In this document: positions 9,601 to 21,164 of the stretch, one piece after another
How positions within the stretch are numbered: the stretch's first letter is position 1
Layout: each line of letters begins with the position of its first letter
NCBI GenBank assembly: GCA_030272585.1
Contig: BSYQ01000006.1
Span: 563,001-627,000, forward strand
DNA length: 64,000 nt
Direction: 5' to 3'
Source: Bryopsis sp. KO-2023
Lineage: Eukaryota; Chlorophyta; Ulvophyceae; Bryopsidales; Bryopsidaceae
Notes under the pieces: model-generated
The model's input: the letters and a program-made list of their open reading frames with translations, nothing else
What the model was told of the DNA's origin: nothing
The model's database searches: none
Translations under genes and position numbers: made by a program

Positions 9601-12600
9601 GTAAAGTCAGACTGGTGAAACTATTCTGCATCACCTCATCTATACAAACAAGTGATATGTGGTCCTCTGTTTCAAAACAGATGCAGTGAGGTTATGTACA
9701 ACCCCCGGTTATTTTTCTCTAGCAAGTGTTGATAATAAGTTTTTTTCAAGCGATTGTGCAGTCTGCGATGAGGAAGATTGCGATATCAAGGAGAATATAT
9801 CTGGAGATGGGTCTGACCTGTGTTCAACACAGCCAGCTGCTCCCACAGGGGATCGATTGGTAGTGGCATCACCAAAAGAGTGCTGCAAAATATGTCAAGA
9901 AATTCCAGGTGATGGCAGTTTTATTTTTTGAAAAGTGTTATGCGACCACTCCATGAAGAAGTTCTGTTTGTTTTTCATTTGCATAGATTACGTTCAAGTT
10001 TAAACCCCATGGAGGACTCCATAACAAATATGTGTGAGATGTTGTTTTTTGTCCGTTTTCTTCTTTTTTTTTTACTTCTTTCACTGAGAAATAAGATCAA
10101 TGTTTTTTGTAAAGAGAATCATCTCAGAGAATTTGATTTGGGGCATGGGTTAGCAAACATCTGTTACGATAATGTTGGCCTTTTTTTTGATTTTTTTTTC
10201 AGAATGCTCCATGTGGACGTTTACCGAAGGTCATCCTGACCAGCCTCCAACAGCTTGTTGGTTGAAACACGCCATCCCCAACAAATTATGGAAAATCAGT
10301 CCAGGGGGCACCCTTGGATCTGCATGGTCAGGGATTATCAAAAAAAAGAACAGCGATGAGAACGCACTGGTAAGGTACCAAAAATCTGTGGGGTAAAAAT
10401 GCCAGTGTTTCAGATGATGAACATCTTTCACTTTCAAATTGCAGCATTTTTCCCATCATCTTTCTGTGGGGTGTCTGTAAAAAGATATATGGATCAATTG
10501 TCAAGACGGTGCACCAGTTTGGAATAAAATATTGATCTTATGAATGGTGCAAGAAAACTGATGCATGGATTACTCAATCTAACTAGTTTTCCTCTGCTGC
10601 AGAAATTCCTCAACCTTGTGGAAAATGCTCCTTATCATGAGGATGACATACCTAGCATCGATCCAGAGGTCACCTCTAATGGCGATGACCCTAACGTTGG
10701 GCTCATCGTAGGCGTGGTGCTGGGCATCATTGTGGTCGTGATAATTCTCCTTGTGGTGGTGGCGTTTTTCATGTGCAAAAAGGGTAAGAAGCGGGAGAAC
10801 ATGATCAATGTGAAAAGAATGGAGATCCTGAGCAAAGGGGAGGAGAGTTTACCACAGGGTCCGCTGCCTGAGGAAACACAAATGGCTGTGGCAAATGCTT
10901 CGGCCAGGACAGATTTCTCGTCTGCCAACACTTCTGGGGAGGATGCTAGCGTCAATGCACCGCTCCTGGAACCACCTGAAGTAAGTAGGGCGAAAAAAAA
11001 TTGCATCTCAAATCTATTTGTAGAAAGTATTGAGAGCTGCATAATGTCCCAACAGGTAGTGAGCAGGAAAGAAAAGCTTTTTTTTCTTTCTTTCTTGCTT
11101 TTTTTTTTTCTTTTTTTCCTTGCGGTCCATGAAACCTTCCCTTAAAAAAAACCCTGTCTTCATCCAGAACACCTGCAGCACAATTCTTCGCTTGATATAC
11201 TGTGAACACATTATTTTGCCGTCAATTTATTGGTTGGGTTTGCAGCAAAACTTTTAATCTACTGTACGTCTTACATTTTTGTGCGAAAATACCCCCCCCC
11301 CCCCCCTCTTTCTCCAAGGCATGCATCTGGCTTTGGTAATAATTGGATTTTTTTTCATTGATGTGGTGAAATTAGGTGCGGCAGAAAAGACTGGAGGCAT
11401 TGAAGGAAAGGCTGGGAGAATTTCAGAGTTGTGGTGAAGGGCTGATGTTCAGTCACTCGTTTGCTGATTTGGCACGGAACGTCGAAGATGGTTTCATCGA
11501 TATCGAAATTGGAAGCGTTCTTGCAGGTACTACTGCTGCAAACAAAAAAATCAAATCACGGTGGAGTGCAAAGCTTTTCTGTTCTTTGAAGGGGTTGAAG
11601 AAAAGGTTTTTCAATATCCCTCGGTGGTTGTCTTTGCTTCTTTATGTTTCAAGTTGCTAGCAAGATACAGCAGTTTTGGGATTTCAAAGTAATAAAACAG
11701 AGTTGAGCAAAAGAAATGGACATGAACAATTCAGCATCTCCTCACATAGGAATGCTCATCCTGTTGGCTGTGCCTTCCTATTCGTATTTGTATGAACAAA
11801 TTTTCGGAAATTTGCTTTTGATGGATTTGATTGTACAAACAGGGAAATACGTTGTGGAGCCAGGGACTCAAGCTGGAGAAAATTCCTTTGTTTTGAACAC
11901 GAGGCAGAAATTTGGACATGCCACTCAAGTTGTTATGAAGTTTTTCCGAAACAATGACGCCTTCAAAGCTGAAGTAGGATTTTTCAGCCAGCAGATTGTC
12001 TCGCCGTTTATTCCGCAGGTGGAGAGGTCGAAGCTTTTTTTCACACAAAAAAAGAGGGGGAGGGGGGATGCTGCTCTTTAGGATTTGTTTCAAATATTTT
12101 TTCGATCGATATTAAGTAGCGAGACTTTTTTAAAGCTCTTGTTTGAATGAAGGGTAAGCTTTGTTGAAAAAAAAGTGATACATTCAGTTTTCACCAGTTT
12201 TAAATTTTCTGTGGAACTAATGGAATTGAAAAACAAAAGGAAAATCAGGTCTATTTGGGGGGGGGGATAATTTTTTCCCCTTATTTTAATTTCAAATTTT
12301 AACTAAATAAATATATTTTTTTTCTTTTTTTGCTCTTGTGTGCTGCTAAAAATCAAGTAACTGTAATTGATGTTCTTTCGGGGGGAACAGGTTTTTGACA
12401 TGTTTGATGCCGAAACTGTGAAGACCTGGGGTTTGCCTGCGCTGCCGTGTATTGTGATGGAAAGGGGGAATTCCACCATGTCTGACTGGCTTTCAAAGCA
12501 GGGCCGAACGATTGATCAAATGGACCAACGGAGCATCCTCTTCAAAGTTTGCTCCGCAGTTCAAGACATGCACAGACATGGAATCGTTCATAGGTAACAA

Positions 12601-14848
12601 TTGCTAAAAAAACAACACCACCAGTTTGCCTGCACCCAGATCAACTCTATAGAAGAACTAAACTGGATTTCACCAGACGTGCTCGATAATGACAAATAAT
12701 AATAATCATGGAACATATTGTTTTTCCACTGCTTCTGCATTGTCGTAGGGATTTGAAGCCCAGCAATGTCGTGATGTTCAGTGCCAGTCTGTCATGGAAA
12801 CTGATTGATTTTGGCTCCTGGGCCAAAAAGGGTACCAAAGCTCCGATCGAATACACGCTCAGATACGCACCTCCAGAAGTATTGATGGAGCATGCATCCG
12901 ATGCAACAGAAATAATCGCCAAGCCTTCCTTGGACATCTGGTCTCTTGGGTTGATTTTCTGGGAGGTTCTGACTGGGGACCCACTCTTTGGGCCAGAATA
13001 CTCAGAAGAAGAGGTAAATCAATCATAAGAATATGAGTAGCAGCAGAAAATTTCTTTCTTCTTGCTTTTTTTAAATTGAGTTTCAGGGCTGGTATCTCAG
13101 GTCATGGCTATGCTTATGGGTGTGGAGCAAATGCCTTACGAAAAAGACCCTCAGATTTGGAATCACATCCAGCTGCCGAGCGCCAGGAGGCTGGTGGACA
13201 ATATGTTGAAAAAGGCCCCCAGCAGCCGATGGCCCATTCACAAAGTCATGGCGAATGCTTTTTTCTCTTCTGGGGCAGATACTTTGAATCTCAGACAAGG
13301 CCAGGAGGAGCACACCGAAATGCTGAAAGGCATTGCTGAAGCTGTCAAGAGAGTCGAGGAAAAAGTCGAGGAGGTGGGGTGGGAACTGTAAGAAATGGAC
13401 CTTAACTATGTGTTTCGCTTGCAAAAATAAAAACTGTGGCTTGCTTGATTTGAGAAGTTTACACTACAACGAAATTTTGATAGATTAATCCAGAAGGGGT
13501 GCATGGTAGAAGACTTCGATTTTTCCTCCCAAAAAAAAAACACTTAGCAGAAAGTGTTGATTATTTTAATGAAGAAGCTTCCTGTTCTTTTTGGTTTTTT
13601 CAGGCTACAGACATTGCCATGGAAAACTTGAAGCACACTGCGGGAAACGTCCTGCTGTGCTGCTTCAGCTTTTATGAAATTGATTCTTCAACATTCCTGG
13701 CCCATAGCCCCTCCGACTCGGAGCTTGCCCAAGCATACGCAAACAGCACCTTGAAAACAACAGAGGTTCTTCTGGAGCCAAACTACAACCTTTTCAAGCG
13801 GTCGAAGGAGGTGGGTGCATCGAGGCAATTTCGCTGCACGAGAGTGGAAAACTACTCCTCAAGTGCTTTTGATATATTTTCTGACACTTGACCAGAAAAA
13901 AAACCCACAAATGGACTAAGATCACCGTCAACAAAATATTTCTCATTGAAACGGTTGGGCAGAACGGTTGTGTAATATGATGTTGAGGTGTCTCGCAGAA
14001 GGGCAAACATGCAAGCAGGACTTTTCCTCATGGAAATATATTTTAATTGTACGGAGACATGCAGATACATTATGTGAGCGCAGTTTTGTTCACTCACTTT
14101 CTTAAATTCCAACAGGAGCCAGCGTCTCTGTTGCGTCTGGACAAGAAACACCTGGTCAAAATTACCCTCATGTACGGCGGGGATATTGCAATGGACCTGC
14201 CGATTACAAGCATCGAATCAGTGAGAATTTTTCCCACTGGGGTGGAGGCAGACTACCAGGACATGACAGTTTTCCCCGTGTTTCACAAAGGACATTTGAT
14301 GGAAGGGGTTGGCATTTGGGAAACCCCATCCCACAAAGATATGACGTTGAAGTTGATCGGAGATGCCTCCATTGATCTGATGATGACCTTGAAAATGAAG
14401 GGGTCTGACAGGACCACTCGGGTGAGTGCATGCTTTCAAGATTTCCCACTTTTTGAGTGGTTTTTGCCCTCCTGGGCAAGAATATTGTTCATTAAAGAAC
14501 AGTGTAGAAGGGGTGATGCCTTGTCCTTACGAGTGTGTTTTTACCTTTTTTTTGTACATTTGTGGAGTAAACTTGTCTCGGTGTTGATGGCTGGTACCGA
14601 CCACTCGAAACGTTTTGGAGCAAATCTTGGCTGGCTTAATTGGTGATGTTTTTATTTCTCCCCCCCTTTTTTTTCGTCAGGTCCGTAAAACGGTCGAGGT
14701 TCGGATGCACGACCCGGAAGAGAAGTTCAAATTGGTGAAAACGTTCTACCGGACCAAGGATTGGTACTCCAATTTGCCCCCCTGGGCGAAAATCTATATT
14801 CACGGAGCTGTGACTGTTGTTTCGTTGGTGTCCAAAAGAGTGGCCTAA
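6617..14848 (+). CDS. Receptor-like protein kinase with four apple/PAN-like ectodomain modules
   Basis: Eighteen exons join in phase: 6617-6770, 6922-7068, 7485-7625, 7851-7982, 8439-8567, 8927-9073, 9416-9526, 9762-9908, 10203-10369, 10603-10980, 11376-11526, 11843-12018, 12391-12593, 12749-13013, 13101-13373, 13604-13810, 14116-14421, 14681-14848 (1133 residues). A signal peptide spans about 1-32. Four modules (52-147, 148-234, 235-320, 321-425) each have an ECCxxC or DCCxxC half and a CxxWxW half, as in PAN_4/apple domains. One transmembrane helix lies at about 457-482, followed by a basic stop. The kinase domain runs from about 602 to 880: VVMK lysine (about 634), HRDLKPSN (Asp 729), DFG (Asp 748) and APPE, so it should be catalytically active. 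Residues about 908-1133 match nothing I recognise. It is probably a surface receptor binding carbohydrate or protein ligands. The acceptor at 9762 was preferred over 9723 because it gives a standard 147-nt exon. Confidence 0.85.
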
Positions 14849-15099
14849 AATACCACCCCCACACTATTTTTCACAAAAAAAAAACAGAAAAAAATCAAGC
14901 AAATGCGGATTTCGCAATAAGGGTGGCTTTTTCTTTTTTTTTTTTTGGGGGGGGGGGGGGAGACAGGGAACGTTTTTTTTTTGTTTTTTGTTTGGTTTGG
15001 AGGAAAATCTTTTCTATTATAAGGTACATTTTTTTTACATATGATGTTCTGTTGTTGCACCTGGTTTTCCCGTGATAGTTGGACATCACTGTTTCTCAG

Positions 15100-16420
15100 T
15101 GCGAGTGAGGCTGACTTTTCTTTTCTTTCTTTTTTCCTCTTCAGAGGGTATTGACGGAAATATCCCTGTTTTAGATTGTGCATGTTTACTGGGGCGGGCA
15201 AGGAGGGATAAATTTGTAATGATTTTTGTACTAACTCTTGGGTGTACTCTTAGTCTTCGTTGGTGAAAACAAATATTGATTGATTGATTGAAAACAAATA
15301 TATATAGTAGGATGTTGGTTTCTTTTTAGTATGGCGTCACTTTAGATCTGATCCCCCCAATAAATCTTCTAAGCTCCCTGTAGTATGATTAACAGTTTTC
15401 GCTTCATATATAATCTCATGTATATATGGACAAGAGAATGGTCAGTTGCAGTCCATCGATATTTGACTGCCCCCCAAATATTATCATTTATGGCAGCCAT
15501 GTGACCAAATTCTCCTCCACAATGTAATTTATGTTTGTATGTTTGTTTGCAAATTGTAACATACCATTCCAGAACGTACCATTCCATTCACTCTTCTGCC
15601 CAATTTCGGGGCAAGAACCCCTTCATGCCACTGCACAGAAATTGGTGTTTCCACAAGGAGTTCCAGTGATAGCACTGATCGTTGGGATCGAGCAAGGGCG
15701 GATCTATGGGGCGAGCGCAGGAGCGCGCGCGCACCCCCGTGTTGACAAGTTTTTTCCCTTTTTTTTGTGCAATACTATGCAGTAGAGGCGGTTGTCAAAC
15801 GTTCAAGAACAGCTGGGTTTTGAACGCACACACCCCCATCTCTGGAATCCTGGATCCGCCCATGTCGAGCGCACTTCGATCCCGTCTTCGTCTCGTTGCT
15901 GATCTCGACATGCTGGCTGCATTCATGCGACTGCGCTGGGAATCACCACATACCAGTGACACACACCCTCTGCATAATATGCCAGTATCCCCGTAGTAAT
16001 TTTCCACCAAGCAATCAAGCAACCAATGACCTCGCTGTTCCACCAGCCACCAAAACCAGTGACTACAGCCACGCCAGACTCCTAGGTGTGACCACGTGAG
16101 CATCAGGGATATGACACACAAGGTCAAAAGGAAAATTGCTTGTGTGTAATCAATGCTTTATGGTACCTGGCCATATGTCATGGATGCTGCGGATGCAGTC
16201 GCACCGCAGTCATGAAGCGCGCCGGGTTGGTAAGAATACAGACGAGGCAAAAGCGAAGCGTTGCCCTTCATGTCAACGCCCACTAATGCACAGGAGGGTC
16301 CGTAGGCGGCGGCGTCCCCGGCCTCGTCTTTCTATTTAATATCTTGCCCCTTCCGAGCTTAGCAACTCGCGCCTCTCTTTCTAACAATTAGGTACTCGAC
16401 GAACTGCATATCTGCGCAGC
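15100..16420. other. Intergenic, no gene recognised
   Basis: This stretch contains ATTGATTGATTG microsatellite sequence near 15,275 and a few short open frames without domains or consistent splice sites. The last 100 bp are richer in G+C and lead into the small secreted-protein gene, so they probably hold its promoter. Confidence 0.5.
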
Positions 16421-16424
16421 AGCG

Positions 16425-17117
16425 ATGAAGTTTTCCACGGCGGTAAGACTCGCCTGCGTAGTGGTATCGCTATTGGATGGGACCTCACGCTTGTGCGGTT
16501 GCGCCGAAGTGACGGACACTATCCATAGTATGTATTGAAGGCATTTTCCTTCCCTGCAGGTCTGTATCGTCTTCGCCACCGCCTTGGTGGCAGGTGCAAA
16601 TGCTGGCGCCGATAGTGGAGTGCTTGACATCGGAGGTAACAAGCACCGCTGACGTATACTGACGCTCCTACTCTGGAACACCGCTGACCGAAAAAAGTTA
16701 TCTGAACGGGTGTACTCGCTCTGCACAGGTTTACGAATCACGATTGAAAGCTTGGAGCAGCCCACCTGCGACTCAGGCATCACTCCCAGCAGTGCTCCCG
16801 AGCCCGCTGACTACTCCAGAACTTTCAGCGTCGCCAACAATGGCGGGTACGTCATCAAGCTGACGTGCAAGTATTTCAACCCATCGACTTCCAAGATCGT
16901 GGAGTACCGGAGCGGCGGTGTCTCTCTGGGTTTCACCGCAAAGTACGAATTTCCACAGGAGGCGCTCGGGATCGAATGCGAGACCAACATCGACATGGTC
17001 GGCTTCCCGAAGATCTTCGGCAAGCACTACGATTCGGCGGAGGCGATGCAGAAAGAGTGCACAGGATTCAAAGTGTGGGGAACCATTTTCGACTATCCCT
17101 GGGCTACAACGTGCTAG
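16425..17117 (+). CDS. Small secreted Cys-containing protein, family not recognised
   Basis: Three exons join in phase: 16425-16442 (18 nt), 16560-16635 and 16729-17117, giving 160 residues. The first 24 residues are a clear signal peptide (hydrophobic core VCIVFATALVAGANA). The mature part has about five cysteines, no transmembrane segment, and a beta-rich look with the motif FSVANNGGYV near residue 65. It ends in a cysteine. The third exon looks G+C-richer than its flanks. It may be an extracellular beta-sandwich protein (lectin- or thaumatin-like in style), but I have no family match. Correct phase across two short introns and a good signal peptide support a real gene. Confidence 0.75.
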
Positions 17118-17119
17118 AT

Positions 17120-18600
17120 TTTATCTCCACATTTATCTTGGAAGTTGCCTCGTAGTTGGGGCGTTTTTGGCATGCGCCTTTGTGTGTATGGGGTATTTAA
17201 TCGATGATGTTTTTTGAAAGAGACGCTGCTGGAATGCTACTTACCTGCTGCACTGAACAGTTGTCTGGAATGTCGCTCACTACCCCTGCCCCTACCTGTC
17301 GACCGGCATTCGCTCATGTGATCGTTTTTCTTCACCCCACGCCCCCTGCACAGAAAAAATGTCATAAAACTCCATTCGTTCCCCAAAGGTGATCATACTA
17401 CAAATATTGACGAGAGACAAGATAATTTTCTGACATGATCTTTCGAAGCATGCTTTGCCATATCTGGGAAACCTCTTTCAATTGAAGGAACCCTGCAAAA
17501 CTCTACCGATTTCTGGTTTCGAGGAACCATCCTATCCCACAATACTATTTGCTTTGGCAGTCATTATGGAAGGAGATATTATAGGATTTGACTCCTGGTA
17601 CGCTGTAAATGCATATAACGTATTCATTGCTCTTAACATCGTGTTCACTGCTCGCTACAACATATTTGAAAACATTGTTGCGAGCAGTGTGCACAATGTG
17701 AATCAATGTTGACGATAAAGATATCAAATCGGGGTTTCTTTGGTGGCAATTTGCCACAAAAATAAAAAATAGGGCCAGATGTGGCGGAATCTTTCTTCAA
17801 AAAAATGTGCAATATGCCACTATTGCAGACACCTGGTAGAGCTAATCAATCAATTAATGATTACATGTAGAGCTAATATGCCACTGAGTGGCCGTCGGAA
17901 ACCGAAATAAATCGCTGGAATCGCCACAAGGGCGGGCAAAAATGGCGAACCAAAAACCCTGCAACCCTGCACCTGCGTGGCGGGCCATATCAGAACATCG
18001 CAGTTCGTAGTCTGATGTGGTGCGTTTCGTACTACAGCTGCTCAGATTACCCCTCATGTCCGACATGGGGGGACGGTCCCCTGCACGAACTGCCATTTTC
18101 GCTACTGATCAGGCATCGCGGCAACACACGGTTGCATTCATTTTCACTGCCGCCTTTGGAGGAGTTTTGGCGCCGCAGGTCGTCGTAGACGTCTCGATCA
18201 CTCCGGGCAGATCACAAAGGCGCAGGTCTCTACTGTCAAATACATTGTCACCCAGGCACGGACTTTCCACCTTTCGTTCTCGACAGACTCCAACCAAATA
18301 AGTCTAAAACTCCTTTCGATGATGATATGAACCAACTCCCAAAACTTCTTCCTCTTCTGGAAGATGGATTCATTCCCTCCAATGTTTACATGATATCAGA
18401 GGAGCATTTTTATTTTGTAGTTAGTTTCGACCTTCCCTACGATCTCCTGACACGTACTTTTTTTTGTTGGTGCTCGTTTTCTCTTTTATTAAAGGTCAAG
18501 TTAGTTTCGTAAAACCATGCCTACCGCAACAGAGTGGCAGAAAAAAACACAAAAAAACAAGGGAAAAACGCCAAGTGGCTTGGAGCTCCAATTGCTTAAG
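17120..18600. other. Intergenic, nothing recognised
   Basis: Only short open frames occur here, with no domain or convincing exon chain. The first part should contain the 3' untranslated end of the secreted-protein gene. The right end borders dispersed repeat copy B. Confidence 0.5.
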
Positions 18601-18604
18601 AAAT

Positions 18605-20095
18605 TAACTGATTACCATGCAGACACCACATATCACAGGGCTGGAGAAAAGTCATCACTGGGTAGAACCTGACCAAAGAAGTGAGTTTTATCTTGAATCG
18701 TCAGTCGCAAAACCAAGACTGACAAAGCATACATATTTGCCCCCCTGTTTCTCAGATTCCTAAGATTCCCTGTTTATCAATTACCCTAGCAGTCTACCGG
18801 TATACCCCTGATGTTCGGATATGCAAGAAAAGCGGGCTCGTGACTGCCTGACCGCAAGAAGAAAGGAAAATCACACAGTGTGCTGGGGAAGGCTTCAACA
18901 GATCCAGCCTCCCACTGTGATTCAAAGACGACTACCCGAGTACTGCACCTCACCTCCCGATAGACCACGCTCGATCTATGGTCGGAGCAGGGAAAAAGGC
19001 CTCCTGCTCCCTTCTCTCCTAGTAGGCCACGAACCGTTCGAATAGAGCTTAAAAATATTAAAAATCCACACTGCTCCAACAAACTATGCTCAAAGCAGCA
19101 AAAAGTGAAGCGTCAACAGACATCACCACCCAGGACCTACTCACCTATAGAAATGGGCCTCAGCTCTTCCGCCTGCTCCCGGGTCGTTCTCCTTCCCGCC
19201 TGCTGCAAATGGAGGCGGCTGCAGCACCTCGTTGTCCTGGATGTCGCGCCCATGCCCTGAGCTTTTCCTGCACGCCAAGAGCCAGCACAGACCTCCAGCC
19301 GCAGCGACCAGGGGGATTATCGCGAACCCTTGTCATCTCTTTCACTCAGACCACGCCGCTAACATGAGACTAAGCTGACTTCCCAGAGACTATGCTTACC
19401 GCACAGACGAGTCCGACAACGAAGCGCCCCATTCCAGAACTTCGGCAGACTGTTAGCTCGAATATATGGAAATATATTCGAGCGACCCCAGCCTGCGTTT
19501 CTCAGCATCCTGATGACTATATATACCGTCGGTTAGCCATGGTTACAGTTCAGAGAGGGGTGCAACCGATTGCAAGCACGACGACAACTAAAAGAATCCT
19601 GGCACTACGGAATTCTTTTTTGTGTTAGACAACGTACAAGTGCTGATGTGGGTGAGTGGGTTGCAAAACTCCAGTGCACGTAAAATAAATTCGGGCACTG
19701 GACGGTGCAAATAGTTGGAAAAAAAACCCTGGTGTGAATCCACTCAATTTTACTTTGTCAGAAAATCCAGTCAGAGCTGGTGAGATGATGTTTGCAGGTG
19801 TTGGATCCAATTTTGAAACCACAACTTGCTTCTGGACTTGTAAGCAAATATAGAACATTTTTCATTTTCTCTCTTTGACATTTTGAGCGCTTTTTTCTAA
19901 TGGCGAGTAACCCCGCCATGCACTGCCACAAATCCAAGTACATATTTGTGAGTAAACGAGGTACAGCGCTCTTCCAACGCGTACGCGAGTGCAAGTGCAA
20001 GCAAACATATTTGTTTGTTTGAGTGCAGTAAAAACCATGAAAAATATCTCCTGTGGGCGCTCGGTTTCATGGAAACACGAGTTAGTGTGATCCAC
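18605..20095 (+). repeat. Dispersed repeat, copy B
   Basis: This is the longest common form of the repeat, alignable by eye to copy C (31,850-33,210) in the same orientation and to copy A (4955-6140) inverted. Shared landmarks, in order: ACCTGACCAAAGAAG, AAAAGCGGGCTCGTGA, AGACCACGCTCGATCTATGG, the CTCGAATATAT palindrome (19457-19482), ACTATATATACC, and a tail with splice-donor-like CTTGTAAGC. It separates the secreted-protein gene from the first Pmp-type giant. No mobility gene is visible. Confidence 0.75.
19457..19530 (+). promoter_or_regulatory. Palindrome plus TATA block in repeat copy B
   Basis: A perfect 11-bp-arm palindrome (CTCGAATATAT, loop GGAA, ATATATTCGAG) lies about 35 bp before ACTATATATACC. 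About 90 bp further on, a conserved stretch ends in a run of T (GAATTCTTTTTTG), as would suit a short Pol III-type transcript. This is inference only; no known small RNA was recognised between the TATA block and the T run. Confidence 0.35.
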
Positions 20096-20353
20096 ACAGT
20101 GGAATCAGGCACCCTGACGAGTTTCGTTGCACCGGCAAAACAGATGCAAACTCGCATTGCATTTTGCAAGATTGTTAATAATCTGGGTCATGAGGGTGGA
20201 TTGTTCGAGTTCAGTTTGAGAGGAAGTTAGACGGTTGGAGGTGGGGTGTGTGTGGATTACAGGCACTACATGTTCTGATGTTTTGTGCAGTGGGGAACTG
20301 GTGTTGTTTAGAATTTCCGTGGTCTCACCAGCCCTCCGCTGGTGCTTTGTTTT

Positions 20354-20890
20354 CTATTGAACTTTTCTTGGTTTGGCTATGTTATGGTTTTTTGTACTCT
20401 GAGGGCTTTTTGGGTCAGTTTGTTGGTGAGATGTTTTTTGAGGATTGTTTTGGGGTTGCAGTGGTTTATGATTTGGATGTTCTGATCCAGCTGGGATCAG
20501 TACTGATTTCTTGGGACAGTACACAATCCTGACGATGGCATCCGTCAGTCTTGGCATAAAGTTTTTTGCTGTCAAGTGTTGGTGTAAGTGACCAATGACG
20601 CAGTCCATGACTTGTTCTGCTTCTTTAATTTGGAGGTCGATACTTTGGATTCCCATTATCCAGTGTCTGTGTCGCTCCTTTCTTGCTTGTCGTACGAAAT
20701 TTAAGGGGAAGAGGCTATGACCTGTGACGTGCGCCGAGTTAAGTCGCCACCGTTGAAATTGTAGCGGGGCAACACAGGAATTCTGCGGAACGTTCAAGCG
20801 ATGAAGGTGGAGAAACGACAGACGAATTCGATGTTTGTTGGTTGGTTTCAACACCAGAAAGATATGGTAGCTATTGTATTTTTTCCACAC
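20354..20890 (-). other. Unsupported 178-residue open frame
   Basis: This is an uninterrupted minus-strand frame beginning at ATG 20890. It has a basic N-terminal half, a short stretch reading MGIQSIDLQIKEAEQVMDC and a Pro/Gln-rich tail. No domain, signal peptide or neighbouring exon was recognised. It could be a fragment of an old element or chance. Confidence 0.2.
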
Positions 20891-21164
20891 AAACCGGCGT
20901 CTCTTGCTGATTTCCGCGGGTTTGTTGTGGGCGATAAAGGCTTTTCTTTTTGCGCACCCTTGTGGGTTGCAAATTGTTCCTTGGTCTGAAAGCTCTATTT
21001 TTAGAGCTATTATTCATCTTCTTGTAGCGGGACCCGTTTTCGACGCTTGGAATATCGCTTTTGCCAATTGGCAACCCTGCCTGTGGTGACGAGGTTGCCA
21101 TCAAAATTACGTTCTGCTTAAAAGTCGCGAAGGTGTAGTCGCCAATGAACCAAATCCGCTCTCA

